Shown here: in pieces, positions 1 to 11,686 of the stretch
How the letters are laid out: every line of letters begins with the position of its first letter
Numbering within the stretch: position 1 is the first letter of the stretch
NCBI GenBank assembly: GCA_037783415.1
Contig: JAZGTN010000009.1
Location: forward strand, 12,462,001-12,526,000
Direction: 5' to 3'
From: Leptasterias polaris
Taxonomy: Eukaryota > Echinodermata > Asteroidea > Forcipulatida > Asteriidae
Length of the DNA: 64,000 nucleotides
Position numbers and translations under genes: made by a program
The notes under the pieces: model-generated
What the model was told of the DNA's origin: nothing
What the model saw: the letters and a program-made list of their open reading frames with translations, nothing else
Database searches by the model: none

Positions 1-2
1 AA

Positions 3-803
3 CGCTACAATGAGGCAGCGAGAGATGAGGATCTCCATGTTGGAGCAAGGGTCTTTCTGCGAAACCGTTCCGTCAAGGGGAGAAACAAGATCCAAGATGT
101 GTGGGACAACCGACCCCACAAAGTTGTAGGGAGGCCGAACCCAACCGGCCACGTCTACATAGTTGCTCCACTTGACGAAGAGGGGATGGAGAAGACCCTG
201 AATCGAAAGGACCTCCTAGACAGCAGAGCCTTGGTACTGGATGAGGATGAACCTCCAGCTACTGGGTGTCGTCATCAAGATGACCCAGTTTTGCCAGTGC
301 ACATTGACGAAGATGAGGAGGCAGAAGAGGAGATCATCATACTGGAGACAGAAGGTGAGACTCCGGCGATGACAACGGGTCAACCAGAGCCAGAGAGTGC
401 ACCTGCTGCTATTCACAAAGCAGGGGAGCACCACCCTGAGGACCAAGCCCCTCAATCATCAGATGTGCAAGATCCAGAGAGAGCACCCGCTGCTTTACAC
501 AAAGCAGGGGAGCATTACCCTGACGATCCAGCCCCTCAACCCCCATCAGAAGTGGAAGATACCCCACCGGAGCCCACTACAGAGGAGGAGGTCCCACTTG
601 CCAAAGCGGAGCAGTTGCGCCACACCAGCCGTGCTGGAGCGGGACAACACTCCAATCCCCACCACTTCCCGAAGTCTGTCATCCAGTCGGAGACTCCAGC
701 AATGCCTGTCCCTGCACCTGCGATAGACCCACGCGTACTGGCAGACATCAGCCGAACGCAGCTGCTGTTGGCGCAGATGTTGGCCGGAGTCCAGCCAAGA
801 TGA
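3..803 (+). CDS. pol: Ty3/Gypsy Pol polyprotein, C-terminal fragment
   Basis: The frame is open from the first bases of the window to a TGA at 801-803, so this is the 3' end of a longer ORF. The first ~60 residues carry the post-integrase motif of Ty3/Gypsy Pol (GARVFLRNRSVKGRNK, then VWDNRPHKVV), the region following the DDE integrase core. The rest is an acidic, proline-rich tail with an imperfect internal repeat (KAGEHHPED / KAGEHYPDD). A polypurine tract and a candidate 3' LTR follow. The element lies sense to RTK-1, apparently in the intron before its first visible kinase exon. Completeness cannot be judged because the body is outside the window. Confidence 0.85.
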   Translation, partial: RYNEAARDEDLHVGARVFLRNRSVKGRNKIQDVWDNRPHKVVGRPNPTGHVYIVAPLDEEGMEKTLNRKDLLDSRALVLDEDEPPATGCRHQDDPVLPVHIDEDEEAEEEIIILETEGETPAMTTGQPEPESAPAAIHKAGEHHPEDQAPQSSDVQDPERAPAALHKAGEHYPDDPAPQPPSEVEDTPPEPTTEEEVPLAKAEQLRHTSRAGAGQHSNPHHFPKSVIQSETPAMPVPAPAIDPRVLADISRTQLLLAQMLAGVQPR

Positions 804-880
804 TTTTTTTTGTAAATAGTAAATTGCATTTGTTTTGTTTGTATTAATCTTTTATCAGTTTAGGTTGTCGGGACGCCAAC

Positions 881-895
881 CTTAGAGCAGGGGAG
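881..895 (+). promoter_or_regulatory. polypurine tract of the left Gypsy element
   Basis: A purine-rich stretch (AGAGCAGGGGAG) ends two bases before the TGTGACA start of the LTR. This is where the plus-strand primer of a Ty3/Gypsy element sits. Confidence 0.6.
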
Positions 896-897
896 TA

Positions 898-2398
898 TGT
901 GACAGCTCATTTACATATTTCTCCTGCGCAGCGCCCTCGCTTGACCCTAAGGTAAAGCTCACACTTATTCTTTGTCTTGAGTGAGTCATTCCACCACTAG
1001 CACTGGTACTGTTAACACCACACACAGTGTCCTGCTTCCTTCTACACATGTTCTTAGTTAATGTCTCAAGATTTTGTGGATGACTCGACTGGGGTAAGAA
1101 TTCATTTATATTGTTTAATAATTGTTCTTATTGTTAAAGTTCCTAAGTTTCTTTTTATTGAGACTTTGTGAACACTTTTTGATTAATTCCGAAGTTAGCT
1201 TGAGTATTCTTAAACTTTACTCTGATTACTGAATTTAAAGTGGATTCATTCATTGATGGTCTTTAGGAAGCCCGGATTCACTGTGTTGTATCTATTATTG
1301 CATATTTAGGAAAGATCATCCTTTTGATGACTTTCTGTGTTTAGAGATATAATCTATTTCCATGGATTTGAAGGATTTAGATTTCCCTTACTTTGATTAC
1401 ATGTACATGTATAAACCACTTTATTTCTTGTTCACATTTAGTTAACTTCTTGAGTACACAAAGTTCAAGAATAGATTTCCTTATTTTACAATACATATAT
1501 TCCTCATCTATTTTCCACTTGTGTATGTACATATTCTTAGATTTATACTTTGAGTGTATAAATTCATAGTTCCTTTGTCCTGTGTAGATGCCCATAGTGC
1601 AGTGTAGTGATACCCTAATCCCCTAAGTTGCTGCATATATAATGAGGTGCACACAGTTTCTTGGAAGGCACCATACCTTAGTACAGGGAGGCAGAGTGTT
1701 TATTACACCCTGCAGAGAATTCTTTTGTCCAGTGTTTATTGGAGCGTGTGACCTAAGATATACCAGTAATGTCTTATTAGACTGGCACACTAGTCCTTAA
1801 GTTTATGTGATGCAGCATATATACTCATATTTCTCTTTTAATACTTAATTAAATATGCCATCTGCATACTTGTTTATCATTTATTTAGTTATGTTATTTC
1901 TTTATAATCCTGTTCTTATGATATTAATTCATTTTTCCTAAGTTAGTTTCTTTATGGATCCTTAGGTTATAATGATGAGCAGACTGATTTAAGTCTATGG
2001 TTTGCTGAGTCCATAGTCATATATTTAGAGATGCATTGCACATTTGCTTTAGTTATTTTCTATTTTGTCTTTGCAAGTTAAAGTATTTACATGCCTTGTA
2101 TTAATTCATTTTTGGAATTTAACTTGACTTTATAGTTAGAGGCAAATTGTGTTATCAAGTTCGATTTATCTCTTTTGATTGCATTGGATTTTCTGAGGAT
2201 TATCATTGTTCTTTTTATTATTTACTTTGCTGGATTGGTATTTCCTAAAGCATTGTATTTATATGGAAATTCTATTTTGTATCTTTTCAGGGCTTGTTTT
2301 GGTTTTGCTAATTACCTAAAAGATGCAGCTCACCATTAAATGAACCAGACACAGTAATGTACACCATCCTTGTCGTGTCACATTTTCTCAGTGTCACA
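898..2398 (+). repeat. 3' LTR of the left Gypsy element (candidate)
   Basis: The segment starts TGTGACA directly after the polypurine tract and ends TGTCACA, giving a TG...CA LTR of about 1.5 kb with short inverted ends. A second TGTCACA at 2376-2382 is an alternative end. The sequence is AT-rich and non-coding. The 5' LTR lies outside the window, so identity and target-site duplication cannot be checked. Confidence 0.55.
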
Positions 2399-2753
2399 AT
2401 ATCATAAAGGGAAGAGTGCATTCATTCCAATCTTCTAGTTTTCTAGAAACAAACATAATTGCCACCACAACACAGACCACCATCTCCACCACGCATATTG
2501 CACATGCACAAAGTTTTATGGAAAGTGACTTTTTGTTCTTTGCATATTGATTGTGCAGATTGGCCCATTATCTAAAAGACTATCATTTATAACAAACTTT
2601 TACCAGTGTATAACATTATTTGGTTTAACATGGTGTTACCGCAAACCTCTCTTAGTTAATACTCCCACCATGCAAAGCTTCAAATCCTACTTATTTCCAA
2701 TCTTACCAATGTTGTACACACCCTTTAACACCGTGTTCTTGTGAAACTTTCAG

Positions 2754-5700
2754 CAGTACGACGTAATGCCAAACGGCCCTGGACTCCTACGGGGTGAATT
2801 TGAATTCCCACGTTATGCCCTCGTGCTTGGTGGGGTGCTTGGTACCGGGTCATTCGGCAAGGTTGTCCGGGGGGAAGCAGAAGGGATTTTACGGCATGGC
2901 GTGAACAGTGTCGTTGCCATCAAAATGCTTAAAGGTGAGGATATTATTGTGCCAGGACAGTTTTAGAGTATTTTGGGCTAGACAAAAATATTTAAAGTCT
3001 TTGGTTTTTGGAACTGTTCAAAAGGTGGTCTGTTTGTGAGATATCGCCGGAGTATGAGATATCCACGCAGGTACATTAATCCCCGTAGGAATACACAATC
3101 TGAGAAACGTTTCTCAGATTCAAATAAAACCTGATATCTTTTTCCATAACCACATTACTTTGAAGTGAAATAATTCTCAAAATGCTTTTTACTATCGAAA
3201 GCCGCTGTAATAGACCTTATGCATATGACGTCATTTGAGTAGGGCGCCCTCACCTAGAGGTCAAAAGGAAGATGCTCATTGGCCAGTCTTGTGCGCAGCG
3301 CGTACAAATCAGCGCGTTTCCATTGTTTCATCATCAGTTTACCTCTAAGATGGCGGCTTGGTGACGTCAATGCATAAGGTCTATTGTAACCAAGTAAGTT
3401 TTTATTGCCATTAATGTTAAGTGTGATTACCAAACGTATACCTCCCCATTAAAGGAAATTACATCAACCTTAATTGTTGAATTTGTTGAAGCCAGGACCC
3501 AATTGTTTACAGCTGCTTATAACCACAAAAATTAGCTGAACAATAAATAACTGTGCCTACCAGAAATAGATTACCAGCCAAAATGCATCTCATATGTGCC
3601 ATTTTAAACTGGTTTCCTGCTACGTTTTGCTCAGCAGTATTTTGTTAAAGGCACTGAACACGTTTGGTAATTACCAAAGACCAGTGTTCTCACTTGGTGT
3701 GTATCCCAACATATGCATAAAAGAACAAACCTGTGAAAATTTGGGCTCAATTGGTCATCGAAGTTGCAAGAAAATAATGAAAGAAAAAACACCCTTGTTG
3801 TACAAATTAGTGTGCTTTCAGATAGGAATAAAAGGCTTCTGGCCAGAAGTCTTAAGAGTGGTTAAGAGCATCGGATTCAAGTTCTGGTGGTTTAGTCATC
3901 GGGGTGTGGGTTCCAGTCCCGGTCATGACGCTTGTGTCCTTGAGCAAGACACTTTGCTATAATTGCTTCTCTTCACCCAGGGGTATAAATGCGTACCTGC
4001 AAGGGTAGAGGTTGATATTGTGTTTGAAAAAGCCTTCGGAGCGCCACGGCAGCCCAGGGCTGTATACTCCCAAGGGAGCTGAGAAAGATTAAAGGAATGT
4101 TATTGGCCCAATGACCAGGGCACTAATGTAAAGCGCATTGAGACGTTATTGTGAAATGCGCTATATAAGAACTGGTTATTATTATTATTATTAAGCAATA
4201 TTACATTTAGTATAAAGTCATGATATGACTGCTGAGAAAATGGGATGAAATAGAAGTAGTGACAATTTTAAGCTGACAGATATAACTTGTTAACACAAAT
4301 ATTTAAATCCTGCATCTGCTGTCCATCTTTGCAAAATTGCATTTATCTTTAAAATGAAAGAACACCTGGCAAAATAATTTGGACTGGATACTTGGGAAAA
4401 TTATGTACTTTCAGTCAACTTGGAAGTACATTTGTTCATGTCTGCAAATGATGCAATCTACCTTTAAACTGTTAAACCAGATTTTTGTACCTTCCCTGCA
4501 TTTCGATAACAGCGACTTAACAAACAAAATCAAAAAATTACCATAACAACTATATTTATTGTCTGTTTCTAATTTGAACCAGAGAATGCAACTCCAACTG
4601 ATCACCAAGACCTGCTGAAGGAGCTTGGCGTAATGAAGATTCTCAAACCTCATCCAAACATTGTGACACTCTTCGGATGTTGCACTATGGAAGGTAAAGA
4701 TAGGGCCTTGGGAAAGGTGGCGTTGGGGGCCGATTGGGGTGGGGTGTGGTTGTGGCCTCGTGAGTTGTAGGTGGCCATGAGAATACAGCACCATCTTCAA
4801 GTGAGTGCAGTGTCTTGTACATGTTGTAAAGATGCTGCAAAACCTGTCCAGTGGTTACTGTGTAAACCATTACATGGTGCTATTGTAAAGGAATAGGTCT
4901 CAAACTTCAAAAAAAGTAGCTCCACATAATTATATACCTTGCAGGAAAATACTGACTGTTGAAGCGCCTTGAGCGTCACTGAGTGACGGATATGAGCGCT
5001 ATATAAGAAGCCAGTATTATTTTTATAATTATTAAGCTAGTTTGTCTTAAAGGCTTAAAGGATTTGTGAAAGAAAAGTTGGATAACTTAAAAAATCACTT
5101 CAAAGACTCGATGTCTTCTCAAACTTATATAAGTTTCTGTTATAAGAAATGCGTTTAGGACGATGAAATGAATGTTTTTTTGTAATACACACAAACATTT
5201 GCCAGCTTTGAGCAGTAAGTCGCAGCAGATATGCGGGGTTTGACGTTACAACTTACCAACAGGATAGCAGCCCTCGATTTAACCCACAGCACCCACAGCA
5301 ATTGCCGTGGTGCCTTGTGCTTTCTCTGTGGTGCCCTCTGCAAAGTTCCAATACAGATCTGGATTTTCCTTCTAGAAGTGCCCCTTACCAGAGAAAAGAT
5401 GCTGTGCCCCTTCAAGAGCGAAGTTCAAGGCCTGGGATAGTTTGATTTTTAATTTGTTTTGTGGTTTTGTTTCAGAACCACCTTTGATTATCATGGAGTA
5501 CCTGCCCAATGGCAACCTACTCCAGCATCTCCGTAGTAGTCGGCAACGCGTAGAGGACATCCAGACGCATCGGACGAGTATCCGTACTGCACTCTCACCT
5601 ACAGACCTCATCCGATACGCATACGAGATCGCGAATGGCATGACGTATCTGGCCTCCATGATGGTAAGGCAGTCCGTTTGAGAAATAATACAGAACATTT

Positions 5701-8700
5701 TATCTTTATCCCTAATTACGATATCCCAAAGGGTCCAATTTCCTTCACTAACGATAACTAAAAACCCTAGAGGGCAGGATTAATATTCAAACAGCAACAG
5801 AGTCCATCATTCTCCTGAAGACGATCAGAGCATTTTGATGGAAACATCAAGTTGTTATTAAACCACGCGATTATTTTCAGAACCAACACAACTCAGAGAG
5901 AGAGTTTTATGGCATGGTGTCGCCGCAAACCTCACAACCAATATTTATTGTTCTTAAAAATGTTCGCATGCCCAGTGTCCGTAAACTAAAGTACCCGGTA
6001 ATCTTCTGTAACCTAACGTTCATTCACCCCTTTGACCAACAATTTAAAAACTGCATAAAAAAAAACATTTGGGTCTGTGGCTTGTCGTGGCAGAATGTTC
6101 TAGCGGATCGGACACAAGTTCTGATGGCCTAGTCATCAAAATGTGGGTTCAAGTCCCAATCTTTGCACTTGTGTCCTTGAGCAGGACACTTAACCATAAA
6201 TTGCTTCTCTTCACCCAGAGGTAAATGGGAACATGTGATGGCTATGAGACTATATAGGATTATAAACCAATAACAATAAGCAGCTTGAAGTTGTACAGTA
6301 TCTTTATTTGATTGCCTTATCTCCTGAACAATTAAAGGGACTCTTAACAAGTTTGTTTTTGCTCACAGTGCTTTGAATCCCTTGGTGAAGGTGCTCTATA
6401 AATTCCTGTTATTATTATCAGGCATGATATTCTTCCTACTCTAGTCTGATTTCCGATTTGTTTCCCCTCCCCTTGGAAAAATCAGAAAAATTGTGATTAA
6501 TTAGCCTGAAAAATATATTAAACCATACACCATATGAACAAGTAGGTCAGCCCTTGTGCTCAAACATTATTTTCAAATTTTTTTCCAAGCACCAAATATC
6601 ATGCCTGTTTTATTACCATTTTGTATGTTTTTAGTTTGGCGCTGTCGGATTAATTACCATGGTATCATTTTTTGTCCTCACAATTATGTAGTGTATTCAC
6701 CGGGATCTTGCTGCCCGCAACATCCTTCTGTCACATGATGGGGTATGCAAGTTGTCTGACTTTGGTCTTGCACGTGATGTAGTCAATGGTGGCATCTATC
6801 AGAGGAAGACGCAGGTAATGTTTTTGTCACACAATAAAACAGAAAGTTGGTTTATAAGACAACTTCTGCAAGAGGGCGCCCTTTGGGTGCTCCATGGTTA
6901 AAACTTTTAAATAGATGTTTGGATATAATTTGAAAACTAAGTGTCATGGGGTCGATTTCACCAAACTCTTCCTAAATTAGGACTAGTCCTAGGCAATGCT
7001 AAGAGATAGGACTAGTCCTAAGTTAGGACGAGTAACTTAAGACTAGTCCTATCTCTTAGCATTGCCTAGGACTAGTCCTAAGTTAGGAAGAGTTTGGTGA
7101 AATCGACCCATGTTCTACTAAACTATTCTAATAGATCGATCCATTAAGCCCTGCCTCCTTACGAGTTGACCAATCACAGCTGCGAAACCGATCACCATTA
7201 GTGCAAAGATCACCAAACGGCTCAAATGGTGATCAGATTTCGCGGTTGTGATTGGTCAATGAGAAATGGGCGTGGCTTAATGGATCGGTGTATTCTCATT
7301 CATTGTTAAAGGTAGGATCATAATATTTGTAAGTACTCCAAAAATGAATGCCCATTAAAACTTACTTGATGAGAGGCACTGCAGCTGTTGATAGAAAAAC
7401 TATTTTGAGAAAGGATTCCCCTTCGAAGTAATATGGTTGGGATAATTTTGCACAAGAAGATATTGAATCTGAGCTCGGATTTCTGAGGGCCCTGGGCCCA
7501 ATTTCATGGCTCTGCTTAAGCACAAAATTTGCTTAAGCACCAAAAAACCTTGCTTAGTAAAACCAGATTACCGGCCAATACTCCACTCGATTGTTATGCT
7601 AACTAAACAACAGCTAAATACAAGTCACGAGCAATGTACATCGCATGGAGTTTTGGCCAATAACACGAGTATAATAAGCAAGCTTTTTTCGTGCTTAAGC
7701 AAATTTTGTGCTTAAGCAGCTCCATGAAATTGGCCCCTGGTATCCATTCACAAATGCTGTGGCCAGGGAAATGGTTGGTACCTGTGTCAACCAGCTAAAG
7801 GTGGATGGAATTGATGTCTGTGTGAAAATACCTTGGCTGTTTTTTGTTGTTTTTCTCAGCAAGGGGGACATTATTCTAAACTGAAACTTTCATTATGTGA
7901 TTTTATTGTACCTTTCTGGGTAATTTTACCTATAAATCAGCATTACATTGACTAAAACCAATCTTTGACCCTACCTCTAAGTGATCCGGACTTATTTTTC
8001 ACCCAGCCTCGTTTTGGATTCATGGGGTTGTATGGGAGCAAATCAAGATGGCCTGAGATGATTAAGCCTGCATTAACAATGATTTACTGTTCATTTCAGG
8101 GTCGAGTTCCAATCCGCTGGATGGCGTTAGAATCTCTCCTGGACAATGTCTACACAATTCAGAGTGATGTTTGGTCCTTTGCCGTTCTCTTGTGGGAAAT
8201 TGTCACCATAGGTCAGTAATTAACACCATTGTTGAAATATTCTGCTAGCCACCATTGCTATAATCTACTTATTTGTAACTTGACAGCAGTCTTGGGTGCT
8301 CCACTACAAAAGTTCTCAGATGACACCCCCATTCATACATATGTGTCTTGTTTATATTCAAATTTTGGAAAAAAACATTTGTAATAACCTGGTGTAGTCT
8401 ATCAGCTTGTGTATTATTTGTTGTATGAATGGAAATTAAAACAAACAAACAAACAAACAAACAAACCCGCCTGCAGCATATCCCATAGTGGAGTTTGATT
8501 GCAGTAAAACCAACAGATACAGATACATATCCACTCCTCTTGTGCACACGACTCCAACATGTTGGGTGCCCTCATTCTCATTTCATGGTTATCCTTTTTA
8601 ATATCATAATTTTTGTATCCATATGGAAATGAAACCAAGAGCCCCTCAAAGTGACTAGCACTGTGACCCGTAGGCCTGAAAACGATGAAGAAATGTGATT

Positions 8701-10213
8701 TTCCAGAACCAGAGAAACTTCACAAATGTTTATATTTCATGAAACTTTGAATGTTATAAAGAAGATTCAAGTTTATATACCCGCAATTTTAAACAATGTT
8801 GATGTTCTGTAATTATTTGGTGTGACTCGCTATAACTACAATTTGTTCTTGTTAGGTTCGTACCCATTTCCTGGGATGTCTTCTAAGAAACTCATCAAGG
8901 AGCTCCAAAGAGGGTACAGAATGCAAAGACCTGATCACTGCAGCGGGGACGTGTGAGTTAACATCGTTGCTGGCTAGCAGCTTATGGAGGATTTATTTGT
9001 TGAGCGAAGGGGTGTGGGTTTAAATGATGTCAACAGCGCCCTCTTGTAACAAAGTTTAGAATTATGAGTTTTTTTAAACTCAAGAAGTAAACAGATTGAA
9101 TCTTGAAACTCATCAGACAAGAACCTCAATATGAAGACGGTTCAAATTTAATGATGTCATGATGATGTCATCAGTTTCACATTACATTTTAAATCAAACT
9201 GTAATATGTGATTAAAATAACTCCTGAACCACACATTGGATGTTTACAATCTATACATATCGGAAAGTTCTTCATAAACTCAACAAAGGTTACACAAATA
9301 TGACTCCAATTTGACCTGGTCTTCCGGTTAAAACCGGAATTTGAAGCGAAATATCTTGAGCCTTGATTCATGAAACATGAACCATGAGGTCATGCAAAAT
9401 AAAACTAAATTCAAGGATCAACTACACAAACACTTTTTTGTGATGTCACAAATACTCAATTTCTAGTTCTTATTATTATTACTCTCACCAGATACGACAT
9501 GATGTTGGACTGTTGGAGAGAAAATCCAGAGGATCGTCCAACCTTTGAGAATCTGCGAAACAGACTGGAGGCCATCCTCATTGAGTCAAGAGTAAGATAT
9601 AGAAACTATAGGTGTTTGTATTTAAGTGGAATGGCACTCACTGGTGGACAGGTTTTCTGGAACTGGTCAAAATGTTTGGAAAACTAGTTGAAGAAATTGG
9701 ACTAGTTAAAAACTATGCAAAAAGCGGGACGAAAACCGACCATTAATATTTTCAAAGACTGGTTAAAGAAACTGGATGAACTAGTTAAAAATGGTTAAAA
9801 TAACTTACCGAAAACTTGTTGAAAAAGTTCAATTTAAATTATGTGAAAACTGGTGGAAGACTTGTCCTAAAACTTGGTAGAAAAGTTTTTTTTAAATGAC
9901 AATTTTATGTCACAGAGAGGGAAAACAATGAAGTGTGTGCATATCTTGTGTCCACACATCCTTAGAACAAAATAATGTCAGCAAATGATATCAAAATAAA
10001 TGGGAAACAATGAGAAGTTCTCTGTTGACAAGTCACTCTCCCGAATACCGTTGGCTGTTTTGACACAATTAAATACATAACTTGTACACAGGGCTCTAAA
10101 GAAATTTGTGTTCCTTTTTTATCAATTCCTTGCAGAATTACCTGGTCCTGGACTTTGACGAGCAGCTCTATGACTACACATACACAGGCAGCACTGATCC
10201 TATTGATGTTTAG
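2754..10213 (+). CDS. RTK-1: receptor tyrosine kinase, kinase domain and C-tail (5' partial)
   Basis: Eight exons splice in frame with GT-AG introns: 2754-2934, 4583-4693, 5476-5663, 6692-6814, 8100-8211, 8856-8952, 9492-9591 and 10136-10213 (stop TAG). They give 329 residues. Numbered from the first visible residue: P-loop GTGSFG at 30-35, VAIK lysine 57, a helix-C glutamate in [16 protein letters not shown] at 163-170, DFG at 183-185, and one activation-loop tyrosine in GGIYQRKTQ. The last exon encodes a short tail with several tyrosines (LYDYTYTG). The fold resembles split kinases of the FGFR/Tie/RET group; I do not assign an orthologue. Two changes are odd: the APE motif reads ALE (WMALES) and the DxWSFG motif reads DVWSFA. 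Signal peptide, ectodomain and membrane span must lie upstream, beyond the left Gypsy element. RTK-2 shares its intron phases. Confidence 0.88.
3210..3384. mobile_element. palindromic MITE, family B copy 1
   Basis: The ends are inverted repeats: ATAGACCTTATGCATATGACGTCA on the left mirrors TGACGTCAATGCATAAGGTCTAT on the right. The interior holds GGGCGCCCTC and AAGATGGCGGC. A second copy lies at 46994-47162 in an intron of RTK-2. No coding capacity. Confidence 0.7.
3647..3850 (+). repeat. half copy of palindromic repeat family F
   Basis: It begins TTAAAGGCACTGAACACGTT and matches, inverted, the right arm of the repeat at 26543-27556. It stops where the SINE at 3851 begins, so the SINE may have inserted in it. 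Confidence 0.55.
3851..4194 (+). mobile_element. tRNA-derived SINE, family S1 copy 1
   Basis: The head is tRNA-like, with an A-box-like GTGGTTAAGAGCATCGG and a B-box-like GGGTTCCAGTCC. The body carries CTTGTGTCCTTGAGCAAGAC. The 3' end is GCGCTATATAAGAACTGG followed by (TTA)n. Two other copies lie inverted at 56011-56332 and 58440-58772. Confidence 0.8.
4855..5035 (+). repeat. SINE-like 3' tail
   Basis: This segment ends GAGCGCTATATAAGAAGCCAG followed by AT-rich TTATT repeats, like the S1 tail. The body is related to the sequence at 16020-16160. No clear tRNA head is visible, so it is probably 5'-truncated. Confidence 0.4.
6090..6262 (+). repeat. truncated S1 SINE
   Basis: A degraded tRNA-like head (ATGTGGGTTCAAGTCCC) is followed by CTTGTGTCCTTGAGCAGGAC and CTTCTCTTCACCCAG, as in S1. 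The 3' tail is missing. It lies in the RTK-1 intron between the 5476-5663 and 6692-6814 exons. Confidence 0.55.
6949..7110. mobile_element. palindromic MITE with GGACTAGTCC arms
   Basis: The left arm (GGGTCGATTTCACCAAACTC) is repeated inverted at the right end (GAGTTTGGTGAAATCGACCC). The arms contain several copies of GGACTAGTCCTA. The whole element can fold on itself apart from a short centre. No ORF. Confidence 0.7.
7131..7291. mobile_element. palindromic MITE, family A copy 1
   Basis: Inverted arms start ATCGATCCATTAAGCC and end GGCTTAATGGATCGG, with inner inverted GACCAATCACAG / GTGATTGGTC. A near-identical copy at 57463-57626 is nested in another element. Confidence 0.7.
7318..7450 (+). 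repeat. diverged half of repeat family F
   Basis: AAACTTACTTGATGAGAGGCACTGCAGC and the following AGAAAGGATTCCCCTTCGAAG resemble 27215-27300 of the family F palindrome. It is an old fragment. Confidence 0.35.
7494..7737. mobile_element. palindromic MITE with GCTTAAGCAC arms, family J
   Basis: The left end GGGCCCAATTTCATGG mirrors the right end CCATGAAATTGGCCCC. Both arms repeat TGCTTAAGCACAAAATTTGC. A diverged relative is visible near 29190. It lies in the RTK-1 intron before the 8100 exon. Confidence 0.65.
8441..8466 (+). repeat. (AAAC)n microsatellite
   Basis: About six and a half AAAC/ACAA tetranucleotide units in an RTK-1 intron. Confidence 0.8.
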
Positions 10214-10560
10214 TTTACATGGTCAGGAAACAATATCCACTGATGACAAGTTATTGACAATTTATTTATATTGTAAAAAATGTTTTTATCAATTCAATTT
10301 TAGGTTAGGTTCGTTCCAGTCATTTCTATTTCCTTTATAGACATTCATGGCTACGTTTTCACCATTCTTCAGTTGCATTTCTCCTACCTAGAAATTGTTT
10401 GACCAGTCTTTTAATACCGGGTTTTACAAATTGAAGGATCTTTGCGACCTAATGAATTTGAACAATCTTAATGTTTTTTGACCAGTGGTAGCTAAAGTGT
10501 CCAAATTGAAATATGGCCTTTTGATTGTTGAATGCTGATAAAAAGGAGCATTTATTTTCA

Positions 10561-10566
10561 AATAAA
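10561..10566 (+). terminator. polyadenylation signal candidate for RTK-1
   Basis: AATAAA lies about 350 bases downstream of the RTK-1 stop codon, on the same strand. No other copy was noticed nearer the stop. Confidence 0.35.
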
Positions 10567-11220
10567 ACTGAAAGAGCCGGTTGTTAAATTGAATTGATTT
10601 TTGTTGAAATTGGTCGGGAAAACCTACAGTTCGAAGGGGAAAAAAACAACTTCAAATTATTTTCTGGTTCGGTTGGTATTTTTGTTTTCTTTTCTGGAAA
10701 CCAAGCCCGTTTAAGGGAAGGGCCAGATAGTGTTTTAGTGTTAAGATATTTAATATCCAAAATGTTTACAACTAAGTGATGTATATATAATTTGTACAAA
10801 GGTGATGTGGACTTTTTACTTTAGTAACTTTGGAATGACTAAAACTAATGCGCAAAATGTACATATAAACGACAGTACAGCATTATGGATGCAGCGTTTA
10901 ATACAACCAAAGTTTGCATGACAATTTCTTTAAAGAGGGGCTCCAAGAAAAAATTTAGTTTTGTGATGGGTTCATTTTCCAATATAATAAAGTCTTCATC
11001 AAAGTGCGGGGAAAATTACAAGTCTCTACTGCACGTTTAAAATTGTGTTAAATATATTTTTATTTGAGAAAATAGAATTAGCTGATGCAAACTGCTTACC
11101 AACCAAAAGGACCTGTGGTATAAATGCAAAAAATTAGTTAGTGGCCTGATGTTTCGACCCTAGCAGAGTCTTTCTCGAAGGCTAAATGACAACACAACAC
11201 ATGTATAACATTTTACAAGT

Positions 11221-11686
11221 ATCAAATAATAAACCACAAGGGAAACTGACTGGGTACATTTTAAATGATTTTGGGTTGAACAAAGAAAAATTGACTAGGG
11301 CAGGATTTGAACCAACGACCTCCGGATTAACATGCCGGCGCTCTACCAACTGAGCTATCTAGCCCTATGTTGGCGGTCTCCCTATTTTGTCAATATCTTT
11401 GTTCGGGGGGTGCCAGTCAGAAGCCATACAACCGCAAACTGCCGTGTAGCCAGGGATCACACCCAAGTATACGATACAACCTGGGAAGCGGCAGCCAGGG
11501 GATCAGACTTTTTATATCAGATATCAAATAATAAACCACAAGGGAAACTGACTGGGTACATTTTAAATGATTTTGGGTTGAAAAAAGAAAAATTGACTAG
11601 AGTGGGATTTGAACCAACGACCTCCGGTTTAACGTGCCGGAGCTCTACCAACTGAGCTATCTAGCCCTATGTTGGCGGTCTCCCTA
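11221..11686 (-). mobile_element. dimeric tRNA-derived SINE, family S2
   Basis: On the minus strand there are two tRNA-like heads (GATAGCTCAGTTGGTAGAGC, then GGTTCAAATCC), one in 11285-11366 and one in 11584-11668. Each is followed by the same body ending AGTCAGTTTCCCTTGTGG. A ~130-base linker separates the two units. The insertion is flanked by TTTTACAAGT at 11211-11220 and 11687-11696, a likely target-site duplication. The heads resemble tRNA but are repeated and diverged, so I call a SINE and not tRNA genes. A related single unit lies at 51729-51990. Confidence 0.75.

Noticed and set aside
3594..3962. 122-codon plus-strand ORF
   Set aside because: Runs through a family F repeat into an S1 SINE; both are non-coding repeats.
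11285..11668. Two apparent tRNA genes on the minus strand
   Set aside because: Both are parts of a dimeric SINE with the same body and a target duplication. The anticodon stem has a mismatch in the first copy.
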